A stretch of 10,710 nt of DNA from assembly GCA_003565575.1 (NCBI GenBank), contig PXBV01000221.1, forward strand, positions 1 to 10,710. The letters are read 5' to 3'. How positions within the stretch are numbered: position 1 is the stretch's first letter; the number at the start of each line of letters is the position of its first letter. The notes under the pieces were generated by a model. It searched no databases. It was not told the DNA's origin and worked only from the letters and a program-made list of their open reading frames with translations. Shown here in pieces: positions 1 through 6,553 of this stretch. The stretch is from Psychroflexus sp. (GTDB taxonomy: Bacteria > Bacteroidota > Bacteroidia > Flavobacteriales > Flavobacteriaceae). The position numbers were made by a program, and so were the translations under genes.

Positions 1-1719
1 AAAAAATCCTTACGGCTTTTTTCTTATATAGGACCACATAAGTGGAAACTCCTTGTAGGTATGGTCTTTTTAGCCTTTACTGGTCTTACTGCTTTGTTAT
101 TTCCAAAGTTGATGGGTGACCTCATAGAAACTGCAGATTTTACCTCAGAAGATATTAATAGAATGGGGCTTATCTTGTTAGCTTTGTTTACGGCTCAGGC
201 TGTTTTTTCTTTTTTCAGGGTAGTCCTTTTTGTCAATGTTACAGAAAATATGCTCTCCGCTATACGGCAAGACACTTACAATACCTTAGTAAAGATGCCT
301 ATGCAATTCTTCTCATCTCGACGTGTAAGTGAATTAAACAGCAGAGTTGCAGCAGACATTTCTCAAATTCAGGACACATTTACTACTGGCATAGCTGAAT
401 TTTTAAGACAAATTATTATTGTAATAGGTGGAATAACAGCCTTGTTTTTTACCTCTGTAAAACTATCTTTATTAATGATAGTGACCATACCAATTTTTGC
501 AGTGGTGGCGGTTGTCTTTGGAAGGTTTATAAAGAAGTTATCCAAAGAAGCTCAAGACAAAGTAGCAGATTCTAACACAATAGTAGGAGAAAGTTTACAA
601 GGAATCGCTAATGTAAAAGCCTTCACTAATGAGGCCTTTGAAATGTTGAGGTATAAATTTGCGGTAAATGATATCAAAAAAATCGCTATAAAAGGTGGGC
701 TAGCAAGAGGAGCTTTCTCTTCTTTTATCATCTTTTGTATTTTTGGAGCCATTGTGCTTTTAGTGTGGTATGCGGTCAAACTTCAAAATGTGGGTGAACT
801 CGACCAGTCTCAACTAATTACCTTTATTTTATATACTCTTTTTGTAGGGGCTTCCATCGGTGGACTACCTATTCAATATGCACAAATTCAAAAAGCGATT
901 GGTGCCACAGAACGAGTTTTCGATTTGATTGATGAAGAGCCAGAAACGATTAAGGAAAATCCTAAAGTTAAAACTATTCTGGGACAGTTGAGTTTCAAAA
1001 ACCTTTCTTTTGCTTATCCTACTAGACCAGAACTCACAATTTTAAACGACATTAGCTTTGAAGCCAAAGCTGGAGAAACCATTGCCATTGTTGGACCAAG
1101 CGGAGCTGGAAAATCCACAATTGCATCTCTAATATTAAGGTTTTATGAACCACAAAAAGGGCAAATGCTTCTTGATGGCACTCCAGCTTCTAAGTTTAGC
1201 CTCTTTGATCTTAGGAGTCAAATGGCAATTGTTCCACAAGATATTTTGCTCTTTGGAGGGAGTATAAAAGAGAATATTGCTTACGGTAAGCCGGAAGCAA
1301 CAGAACAAGAAATTATTGAAGCTGCTAAAAAAGCCAATGCTCACGATTTTATCATGTCTTTTCCAGAACAATATGAAACAATCGTTGGAGAACGAGGAGT
1401 ACAACTTTCTGGTGGACAGCGCCAACGTGTTGCCATTGCAAGAGCTGTACTCAAAAATCCTGTGATTTTGATTCTAGATGAAGCTACAAGCTCTTTAGAT
1501 TCAGAATCTGAAAAGCTGGTTCAAGATGCTTTAGATAAATTGATGAAAGACAGAACTTCATTTGTTATTGCTCATCGTCTCTCAACTATTAAAAATGCTA
1601 GTCAAATTTTAGTTTTAGAAAACGGTAAAATCATAGAAAAGGGCACACATTCCGATCTTTTGAAGCAAGAAGATGGATTGTATCAAAAACTAATTCAGCT
1701 TCAAATGGAAATGAATTAA
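1..1719 (+). CDS. ABC exporter, fused permease and ATPase (5' end outside window)
   Basis: This is a half-transporter of the type I (MsbA/ABCB-like) exporter family: one membrane domain fused to one ATPase, expected to work as a homodimer in the inner membrane, pumping a lipid, drug or peptide outward. The reading frame is open to base 1 and the residues before the first ATG (base 61), such as LFSYIGPHKWKLLVG, look like a normal N-terminus of this family, so the true start lies upstream and probably only a few residues are missing. Counting the first codon in the window as 1, membrane segments lie near 17-35, 55-78, 133-151, 154-175, 238-261 and 272-296. The ATPase has a Walker A GPSGAGKS (365-372), Q-loop Gln413, signature LSGGQ (469-473), Walker B with D493 and catalytic E494, and H-loop His525, so it should be active. 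The substrate cannot be told from sequence. A 138-base gap separates it from serA, and I see no clear terminator after it. Confidence 0.93.
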   Translation, partial: KKSLRLFSYIGPHKWKLLVGMVFLAFTGLTALLFPKLMGDLIETADFTSEDINRMGLILLALFTAQAVFSFFRVVLFVNVTENMLSAIRQDTYNTLVKMPMQFFSSRRVSELNSRVAADISQIQDTFTTGIAEFLRQIIIVIGGITALFFTSVKLSLLMIVTIPIFAVVAVVFGRFIKKLSKEAQDKVADSNTIVGESLQGIANVKAFTNEAFEMLRYKFAVNDIKKIAIKGGLARGAFSSFIIFCIFGAIVLLVWYAVKLQNVGELDQSQLITFILYTLFVGASIGGLPIQYAQIQKAIGATERVFDLIDEEPETIKENPKVKTILGQLSFKNLSFAYPTRPELTILNDISFEAKAGETIAIVGPSGAGKSTIASLILRFYEPQKGQMLLDGTPASKFSLFDLRSQMAIVPQDILLFGGSIKENIAYGKPEATEQEIIEAAKKANAHDFIMSFPEQYETIVGERGVQLSGGQRQRVAIARAVLKNPVILILDEATSSLDSESEKLVQDALDKLMKDRTSFVIAHRLSTIKNASQILVLENGKIIEKGTHSDLLKQEDGLYQKLIQLQMEMN

Positions 1720-1857
1720 GTTTGAATTTTTTGTTACCCACTGGAATTCTTTACATATGCACAACGGGATTAAATTCAGAATAAAAATAAAAGCTTAGTA
1801 CAGTTACTTCTATCAAATTTTATACATTAGCTATTTTTTTAAATAATCAAGATTTTT
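1720..1857. other. Intergenic gap between ABC exporter and serA
   Basis: AT-rich spacer of 138 bases. I see no convincing hairpin terminator for the ABC gene and no clean TAnnTTTG promoter box for serA; TAGCTATT near 1831-1838 is only a poor match. Whether serA has its own promoter is not decided by the sequence. Confidence 0.5.
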
Positions 1858-3093
1858 ATGTCACCACTAAAAACCTCTTTCCCAAAAGATAAAATGAAGA
1901 TTGTTCTTCTTGAAAGCATTAGTCCATCTGCTGTGGACACTCTAAAAAAAGCTGGCTATACCCAAATTGTACAACACTCTGGAGCTTTATCTGGAGCTGA
2001 ACTGGATGAGGTATTGAAAGATGCAAAGGTAGTAGGAGTCCGATCCAAAACACAACTTACAGAAGAGGTTATTAAAAAGGCTAAAAAATTGGTAGCTATA
2101 GGTTGTTTTTGCATAGGCACCAATCAAGTGGACTTAGAAGCAGCCAATAAGGCGGGGATTTGCGTGTTTAATGCCCCCTTTAGCAACACTCGATCTGTTG
2201 CAGAGCTTGTAATTGCCTCTTCAATTATGCTTATAAGACGTATTCCAGACAAAGACAAAGCAGCTCACGCAGGGGAATGGGATAAAAGTTCCAATAATTC
2301 TCATGAAATAAGAGGAAAGCGATTGGGTATAGTAGGCTACGGGCACATAGGCTCTCAAGTTTCTATTATTGCGGAAGCACTTGGGCTTAAAGTTTACTAT
2401 TATGATGTAGAAAATAAACTGCCTTTGGGTAACGCTGAAGAAGTGGACAGCCTAAAAGCTTTGATAGAAAATTGTGATATCATCACGCTTCATGTGCCTG
2501 GCACAAAAGAAACTAAAAACTTATTTGACAGCGAAGTTTTGAGCTGGTTTACAAATGGACAATTGCTCATCAATATGAGTCGCGGAGATGTGGTAGATAT
2601 TGAAGCCTTGAAAAAAGCTTTGGATGACCACCGCATAAGTGGTGCAGCTGTAGATGTTTTTCCAGAAGAACCTAAAAATAAAGCTGAAAAATTCTCTTCT
2701 CCACTTCAAAATGTTTCCAATGTGATTTTAACACCTCATATAGGAGGGTCTACTGAAGAAGCTCAGTGGAATATAGGAATAGATGTAGCCAGCAAAGTAG
2801 TAAAATATATAGAAAGTGGAACCAGCTTGGGAAGCCACTCTATTCCAGAATTGTCTTTACCAAAAATGGAAGACACACATAGGATTTTACATATACATAA
2901 AAATGTTTCTGGTGTTCTGTCTGAAATCAATTCCAAAATATCGAAACTGAACGTTAATATTTTAGGTCAATACCTCAGCACTAATTTTGATGTAGGGTAT
3001 GTTGTGTTAGATATTGCTAAAAATGATTCTATGGACACCCTTAAGGAGCTAAAGCGCATAGAACATACTATTAAGGTAAGAATACTTTACTAA
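1858..3093 (+). CDS. serA: D-3-phosphoglycerate dehydrogenase with ACT domain
   Basis: SerA catalyses the first committed step of L-serine synthesis in the cytosol: NAD-dependent oxidation of 3-phosphoglycerate to 3-phosphohydroxypyruvate (the E. coli type also reduces 2-oxoglutarate). The 411 residues match the length of E. coli SerA (410). Visible marks: the FCIGTNQVDL and FNAPFSNTRSVAELVI blocks (84-119), NAD-binding GYGHIG (160-165), and the catalytic set Arg242 (SRG), Glu271 (PEEP) and His294 (TPHIGG). A C-terminal ACT domain (about 340-411) keeps His347, Asn349 and Asn367, which correspond by my alignment to the serine-contacting residues of the E. coli enzyme, so feedback inhibition by serine is likely. 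The ATG at 1858 is preferred over the internal Met13 because the first residues (..FPKDKMKIVLLES) align with E. coli SerA (..LEKDKIKFLLVEG). It has no strong Shine-Dalgarno sequence. Its stop overlaps the stop of the opposite-strand gene. No serC or serB is adjacent. Confidence 0.95.
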   Translation: MSPLKTSFPKDKMKIVLLESISPSAVDTLKKAGYTQIVQHSGALSGAELDEVLKDAKVVGVRSKTQLTEEVIKKAKKLVAIGCFCIGTNQVDLEAANKAGICVFNAPFSNTRSVAELVIASSIMLIRRIPDKDKAAHAGEWDKSSNNSHEIRGKRLGIVGYGHIGSQVSIIAEALGLKVYYYDVENKLPLGNAEEVDSLKALIENCDIITLHVPGTKETKNLFDSEVLSWFTNGQLLINMSRGDVVDIEALKKALDDHRISGAAVDVFPEEPKNKAEKFSSPLQNVSNVILTPHIGGSTEEAQWNIGIDVASKVVKYIESGTSLGSHSIPELSLPKMEDTHRILHIHKNVSGVLSEINSKISKLNVNILGQYLSTNFDVGYVVLDIAKNDSMDTLKELKRIEHTIKVRILY

Positions 3094-5141
3094 GACTCTG
3101 CTTTCCCAGCATTAACGTCTTCTACAGGTTGCTCTTTTGGTGGCCAGATAAACACTTGTGGACTATTGGCAAGGTAAGATAATACTGATAGTACAATGGC
3201 TTTAAATTCAGAAAAAGGTATTCTTCTTGATTTAAAAGCAATAATCATAGAAAGTCCAAAACTCACCCAAAAGTTCATAAAACCAATAAAAAATATACCT
3301 ACTAAAGACCATACTACCATTTCTGAAGTTAGGCTGAAACCAGACCCATAAAGCCCTAAGGCAAAGTTTCCACTGGAAAAGGCTATGTGCCTTACATCTA
3401 GGTTAAGTCCTAGAAATACTCCTATAGGAGCCGTAGTTCCCATGAAAACTCCAAACCAAAAATTGGACATAATACCAGCCCATTTTTTTTCGATAAAGCC
3501 GGCAAGCTTGGCTGCAAACTTTTTACCAAATTTTCTTTTTAAGTAAGGGTGATGCCCAATACGCTTATAAATATTGTTGAATTTATTTCTATTGGAAATT
3601 CCACCAGCTATTATCCCTGTAATAAACAAATAAATACCCGCAATTCCAGCATGCAGTAAAGCTAATGAAGCTAACGGATTTAAATCTGTAATAAGAGTTT
3701 CCCACTTGTATTCTGATATATTACTTCCAAGATATACATCAATGAGATAAACTGCTAATAAGGCAGTAGGAAAGGCTAAAATTACATTTCCAACAAATGC
3801 TACAAATTGAGAGCGAAAGACTTGAGAAAACAATTTCGCAAAAACTTGATGCTTCTCTCTCCTAGAGCCTTTATTGTTCATTCCTTCCTCAATAGCAGAA
3901 ATAAGGGTTGATGCCGTCATGGCTGGTTGCTTGGTAGCAAGAGTAAAGCCTAATAGGTAAAGAATAATAAAGCCGATAGAATAATTAAGTGAATATAGAA
4001 GAGCTTCTATAAATTCACTTACTTCTAATTTTGCAAAAATTACCTTTGGTAAACACATAAGACCTACTATAAAGCCCCCACCCATAGCTGTAAGAAGCAT
4101 TTTGAAGTAGCCTTTTTTATTTTTTGTAATGTAATGCTCCCCAGTTTTGGCGGTATGTTTTGTAATTTCATAAGACAAAAGCTTGGTGCCTTCATCAAAT
4201 AATTTATCAAGGTTATTTTTGTAGCAATTTTCTTTGATAAGCTGTTTTCCAAGCTGAATTGTATTTTCAATTAGGTCCTCTTGGTTTTCTCCAGCTAGAA
4301 GCGGTAATGTTATCTCCATTCTAGAGAGTTGGCGCCTTATGCGCATGAGGTCTTGATTTGCTTTTAAGGAAATCCCTAGCTTCTTTCTATTCTTGAACGC
4401 TAGACTAACGTAATCTTTACACTGTTCCAAAAGGACAAATAATTGTTTAAAGTCTTCATCATCTGGAGAGATAAAGTGACCATCTTTATCAAGAATACGC
4501 TGGGTGATTAAACTTAATTCATTTTGAAAAGCGACAAAAGGGCTGTCTAGATTACTGTACTCTGGCACCATTTTCATAACTCTAGCTTCAAGAGCGTGGC
4601 CAGAGCTTCTTAAAGTCATAATTTCTAAAGAAAAAAGAACCTCAGATAATGGAGAGTTTACACCTGCAGAACTACTTATAGGTTTAAATTCTAATAGAGT
4701 AAAAAGTGCTCTTAGTTCTTCCTGTTTTATGTCTTGGATCCACTCTATATCTTCACTTTTAAAAAAAACTTGATTTAAAATAAATTCCAAATCAGTTTCT
4801 TCTGCTTGCTTTGGTAAAAACCGTTCAAATAGTTTTTCTTTGATTTCAAAAAAGAAATCAGACCCTTCTGGAATTCCTGCATTACATATGAGAGGATGGA
4901 AAGTTTTGTTTTTAAGAAGTTGGTTTAAGTATTCAGAAAATTGAGCCCTGTAAGTGTTGTTTTCTTTTAAAAGGTGAATCAAAGCTTTCAGAGAGACGGG
5001 AGAATCTTCGTCATTTTTTTTTGGCCTTATAAAATCTACTACGTCAATAAGAAGATCAACTTGCGAAGGGATTTCTTCCCATGAAGAATCCTTGAAGTAA
5101 ACTTTAAAAAATTGATATAAATCTTTTCCCTTTTTTTGCAT
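3090..5141 (-). CDS. Gcr/SpecificRecomb-family integral membrane protein, labelled 'site-specific recombinase'
   Basis: I recognise the family (Pfam SpecificRecomb, Neisseria Gcr) from its C-terminal half: GEHYI, then ATKQPAMTASTL, and DVRHIAFSSGNFALGL. Counting from the GTG at 5147 as residue 1, the first 330 residues look soluble and largely helical with no recognised motif. The rest has about six hydrophobic segments near 349-370, 381-404, 446-472, 489-516, 560-582 and 610-636, with a basic cytosolic-looking loop between (518-556). I see neither the Arg-His-Arg-Tyr set of tyrosine recombinases nor a serine-recombinase active site, so the name rests on old work on Gcr rather than on visible chemistry; the biochemical role is unknown. 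I chose the ATG at 5141 over the GTG at 5147 because a promoter box TATCTTTG sits at 5152-5159, which would put the transcript start at about 5145. It follows the dioxygenase gene on the same strand by 45 bases and converges on serA. Confidence 0.8.
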   Translation of the reverse strand: MQKKGKDLYQFFKVYFKDSSWEEIPSQVDLLIDVVDFIRPKKNDEDSPVSLKALIHLLKENNTYRAQFSEYLNQLLKNKTFHPLICNAGIPEGSDFFFEIKEKLFERFLPKQAEETDLEFILNQVFFKSEDIEWIQDIKQEELRALFTLLEFKPISSSAGVNSPLSEVLFSLEIMTLRSSGHALEARVMKMVPEYSNLDSPFVAFQNELSLITQRILDKDGHFISPDDEDFKQLFVLLEQCKDYVSLAFKNRKKLGISLKANQDLMRIRRQLSRMEITLPLLAGENQEDLIENTIQLGKQLIKENCYKNNLDKLFDEGTKLLSYEITKHTAKTGEHYITKNKKGYFKMLLTAMGGGFIVGLMCLPKVIFAKLEVSEFIEALLYSLNYSIGFIILYLLGFTLATKQPAMTASTLISAIEEGMNNKGSRREKHQVFAKLFSQVFRSQFVAFVGNVILAFPTALLAVYLIDVYLGSNISEYKWETLITDLNPLASLALLHAGIAGIYLFITGIIAGGISNRNKFNNIYKRIGHHPYLKRKFGKKFAAKLAGFIEKKWAGIMSNFWFGVFMGTTAPIGVFLGLNLDVRHIAFSSGNFALGLYGSGFSLTSEMVVWSLVGIFFIGFMNFWVSFGLSMIIAFKSRRIPFSEFKAIVLSVLSYLANSPQVFIWPPKEQPVEDVNAGKAES

Positions 5142-5151
5142 AGACACAAAC

Positions 5152-5159
5152 CAAAGATA
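5152..5159 (-). promoter_or_regulatory. Bacteroidota -7 promoter box TATCTTTG before the Gcr-family gene
   Basis: Exact match to the Bacteroidota -7 consensus TAnnTTTG, read on the - strand, ending 10 bases before the ATG at 5141. No clear TTG -33 element is seen 17-23 bases upstream, so strength is uncertain. If used, the transcript would begin only a few bases before the start codon. Confidence 0.5.
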
Positions 5160-5186
5160 CTGCCCTTTTGATGTTATGTGAAAATA

Positions 5187-5828
5187 TTATCGTGTTTTTA
5201 ACCAACCCGTAATGCTTAAACGCTTGTCTTTCAAAATTTCTTTGACTTCATGCTCCAAAATTTGACTTTCAAAAATCACTACTCTGCCGGGTAATGGGCG
5301 GATGACTACCTCTTCCAAATTTTCTGGATACAGAACAAGCTCCCCTCCATTGGAGTCTTCCCAAAACTCATCATTGAGGTAACACACCATAGAAAGTTTA
5401 CGTCTGTCATCGTTTTGAAAAGTATCAATGTGTTTTTTGTAAAACGTACCTTGAGGGTAAACTGCATAATGAAACTCTTGATGTAGAAGTCCCATAAAAC
5501 AAGTCTTATTTAAATAATTTTTGAAGGAGTTTATGGCATCAAAAAATTGACTTTCTGTGGTGTTGGCCTTTTGTTCATCTATCCATTGGATATAGTCTCC
5601 ACGTATTTCTTTTTCAATAGACTCATTTACTCTATTGCCAATAGCAGCTTTTTTAAGTTCACTTTGCGTATAGCGTGTTAAGATTTCTTCTCTTAAATCA
5701 CTAATTAAGCTTTCCGTAAAAAACACATCACATATAGAAAAACCTTGCTCCAAAATATCATTAATGATTGTTTCGTAGAGTGGATTTTCTTCAAAAGAAA
5801 TCGCATTGGTAAGGAGCTGAGTACTCAT
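5187..5828 (-). CDS. 2-oxoglutarate/Fe(II)-dependent dioxygenase, prolyl-4-hydroxylase-like
   Basis: Members of this double-stranded beta-helix superfamily couple decarboxylation of 2-oxoglutarate to hydroxylation of a protein, peptide or small molecule. In these 213 residues the iron ligands are visible as His133-x-Asp135 (KKHIDTF) and the distal His193 (LEHEV), and Arg203 in KDKRLSITGWL fits the residue that binds the 2-oxoglutarate carboxylate. The stretch YLNDEFWEDSNGGELVLYP (150-168) and PLPGRVVIFES (178-188) are typical of the P4Hc/SM-20 (EGLN-like) branch. The N-terminal 100 residues are less conserved and probably form the cap and substrate region. No signal peptide, so cytosolic. The substrate is not predictable; protein hydroxylation is the family precedent. 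It has its own probable promoter at 5853-5885 and precedes the Gcr-family gene, with which it may be partly co-transcribed. Confidence 0.88.
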   Translation of the reverse strand: MSTQLLTNAISFEENPLYETIINDILEQGFSICDVFFTESLISDLREEILTRYTQSELKKAAIGNRVNESIEKEIRGDYIQWIDEQKANTTESQFFDAINSFKNYLNKTCFMGLLHQEFHYAVYPQGTFYKKHIDTFQNDDRRKLSMVCYLNDEFWEDSNGGELVLYPENLEEVVIRPLPGRVVIFESQILEHEVKEILKDKRLSITGWLKTR

Positions 5829-5852
5829 TAAAATTTATTATGATTTAACTCA

Positions 5853-5885
5853 CAAAATTAGTTGATAAATGAATGACTTGTACAA
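5853..5885 (-). promoter_or_regulatory. Putative promoter of the dioxygenase gene
   Basis: On the - strand TAATTTTG (5853-5860) matches the -7 consensus TAnnTTTG, and a TTG (5883-5885) lies 22 bases upstream of it, within the 17-23 spacing reported for Flavobacterium. The predicted leader to the ATG at 5828 is about 20 bases. AT-rich DNA makes chance matches likely. Confidence 0.45.
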
Positions 5886-5957
5886 TTTTTTCAATTATCT
5901 GCATCAAAATTTTTTCATGATAATTAGAGTTAATGGAGTTGAACTAATGCATTATTA

Positions 5958-5973
5958 AAATCTCTGGAGATTT
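5958..5973. repeat. Perfect palindrome, possible operator
   Basis: AAATCTC-TG-GAGATTT, two perfect 7-base arms around a 2-base centre. It has no following T-tract and no gene ends nearby, so it is not a terminator. It lies about 40 bases upstream of the queD -33 element, a plausible place for a dimeric regulator. No direct evidence of binding. Confidence 0.4.
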
Positions 5974-6012
5974 AATTACATTCTTTAAAGACAAAAACTC
6001 TCACCCTTAAGG

Positions 6013-6040
6013 TTGAATTTTTAGAAATCCAGTATCTTTG
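6013..6040 (+). promoter_or_regulatory. Bacteroidota promoter of queD
   Basis: TTG at 6013-6015 (-33 element), a 17-base spacer, then TATCTTTG at 6033-6040 (-7 box). Both the sequence and spacing match the Flavobacterium consensus TTG-N17-23-TAnnTTTG. The predicted leader to the ATG at 6058 is only about 10-13 bases. This is the best promoter in the window. Confidence 0.7.
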
Positions 6041-6057
6041 CGGCAATATAAAATATC

Positions 6058-6510
6058 ATGGCAAAAATTAGAATAACTAAACAATTTACTTTTGAGACGG
6101 CTCATGCGCTTTATGGCTACGATGGAAAGTGCAGAAATATTCACGGCCATAGCTACAATTTGGATGTTACAGTTATTGGAAATCCCATAACTGACATGAC
6201 AAACCCAAAGTGCGGTATGGTGATTGATTTTGGTGACTTGAAAAAGATTGTTAAGACTGAAGTTGTAGACATTATGGACCATGCCATATTACTGAATAAG
6301 AATACACCTCATATTGAATTAGCAGAACACCTTATAAATTCTGGACATAATGTCGTTTTAGTAGATTACCAACCAACAAGTGAGAACATGATTGCTGATT
6401 TTGCAGATAGAATAGCAAGTAAACTAAATTCAACTTTACAATTGCATTCCCTTAAACTCAGAGAAACAGGAACAGCGTTTGCCGAATGGTATGCAAGTGA
6501 TAATTTATAA
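6058..6510 (+). CDS. queD: 6-carboxy-5,6,7,8-tetrahydropterin synthase
   Basis: QueD converts 7,8-dihydroneopterin triphosphate to 6-carboxytetrahydropterin, the second step on the way from GTP to preQ0 and the modified tRNA base queuosine. The 150-residue protein has the T-fold family marks: zinc ligands His16 (ETAHAL), His29 and His31 (NIHGHSY), catalytic Cys25 in the CxxxHGH motif, the Asp74-His75 pair (MDHAILL), PTSEN (106-110), and Glu136 (RETGTA) that anchors the pterin. The CxxxHGH spacing is the bacterial QueD form; the related eukaryotic-type 6-pyruvoyltetrahydropterin synthase shares the fold and is the main alternative. The start is fixed by the promoter just upstream. No queC, queE or queF is in the window, so the gene seems to stand alone. 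It converges on the PBP gene. Confidence 0.92.
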   Translation: MAKIRITKQFTFETAHALYGYDGKCRNIHGHSYNLDVTVIGNPITDMTNPKCGMVIDFGDLKKIVKTEVVDIMDHAILLNKNTPHIELAEHLINSGHNVVLVDYQPTSENMIADFADRIASKLNSTLQLHSLKLRETGTAFAEWYASDNL

Positions 6511-6553
6511 TTTGAGTGTTAAAAAAATCGCTTCTTAATCAACTCGGATCAGC
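6511..6553. other. Short convergent spacer between queD and the PBP gene
   Basis: The 43 bases between two converging stop codons contain a run of seven A (read as T on the - strand) that could act as the tail of a terminator for the PBP operon, but I cannot find a stable stem in front of it. Confidence 0.3.

Larger units (their letters stand above)
5829..6057. other. Divergent intergenic region between the dioxygenase gene and queD
   Basis: AT-rich region of 229 bases holding one promoter for each flanking gene. It also contains a 16-base palindrome (5958-5973) and a 7-base inverted repeat AATTATC/GATAATT (5893-5899 and 5919-5925) overlapping two direct copies of AATTTTTTCA (5884-5893 and 5908-5917). 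I see no RNA gene or small coding frame that I would support. Confidence 0.6.

Noticed and set aside
1135..1425. Open frame on the - strand opposite the ABC ATPase domain
   Set aside because: It mirrors the Walker A to signature region of a strong coding gene, has no promoter or family resemblance, and is a by-product of codon usage on the other strand.
1720..1857. A promoter or small RNA between the ABC gene and serA
   Set aside because: No TAnnTTTG match with a suitable TTG and no stable hairpin could be found.
3090..5141. Evidence of a mobile element from a gene labelled recombinase
   Set aside because: The protein is a polytopic membrane protein; there are no terminal repeats, tRNA, attachment-like duplications or other mobility genes around it, and the base composition resembles the neighbours.
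5142..5147. GTG start at 5147 for the Gcr-family gene
   Set aside because: It adds only two residues, and would coincide with the predicted transcript start; the ATG at 5141 is the simpler choice, though not proven.
5829..6057. preQ1 riboswitch upstream of queD
   Set aside because: The predicted leader is only about 10-13 bases because the promoter box ends at 6040, leaving no space for a riboswitch in the message; no H-type pseudoknot pattern was seen.
6511..6553. Bidirectional terminator between queD and the PBP gene
   Set aside because: A T-run exists in the - strand direction but I cannot pair a stable stem in front of it.
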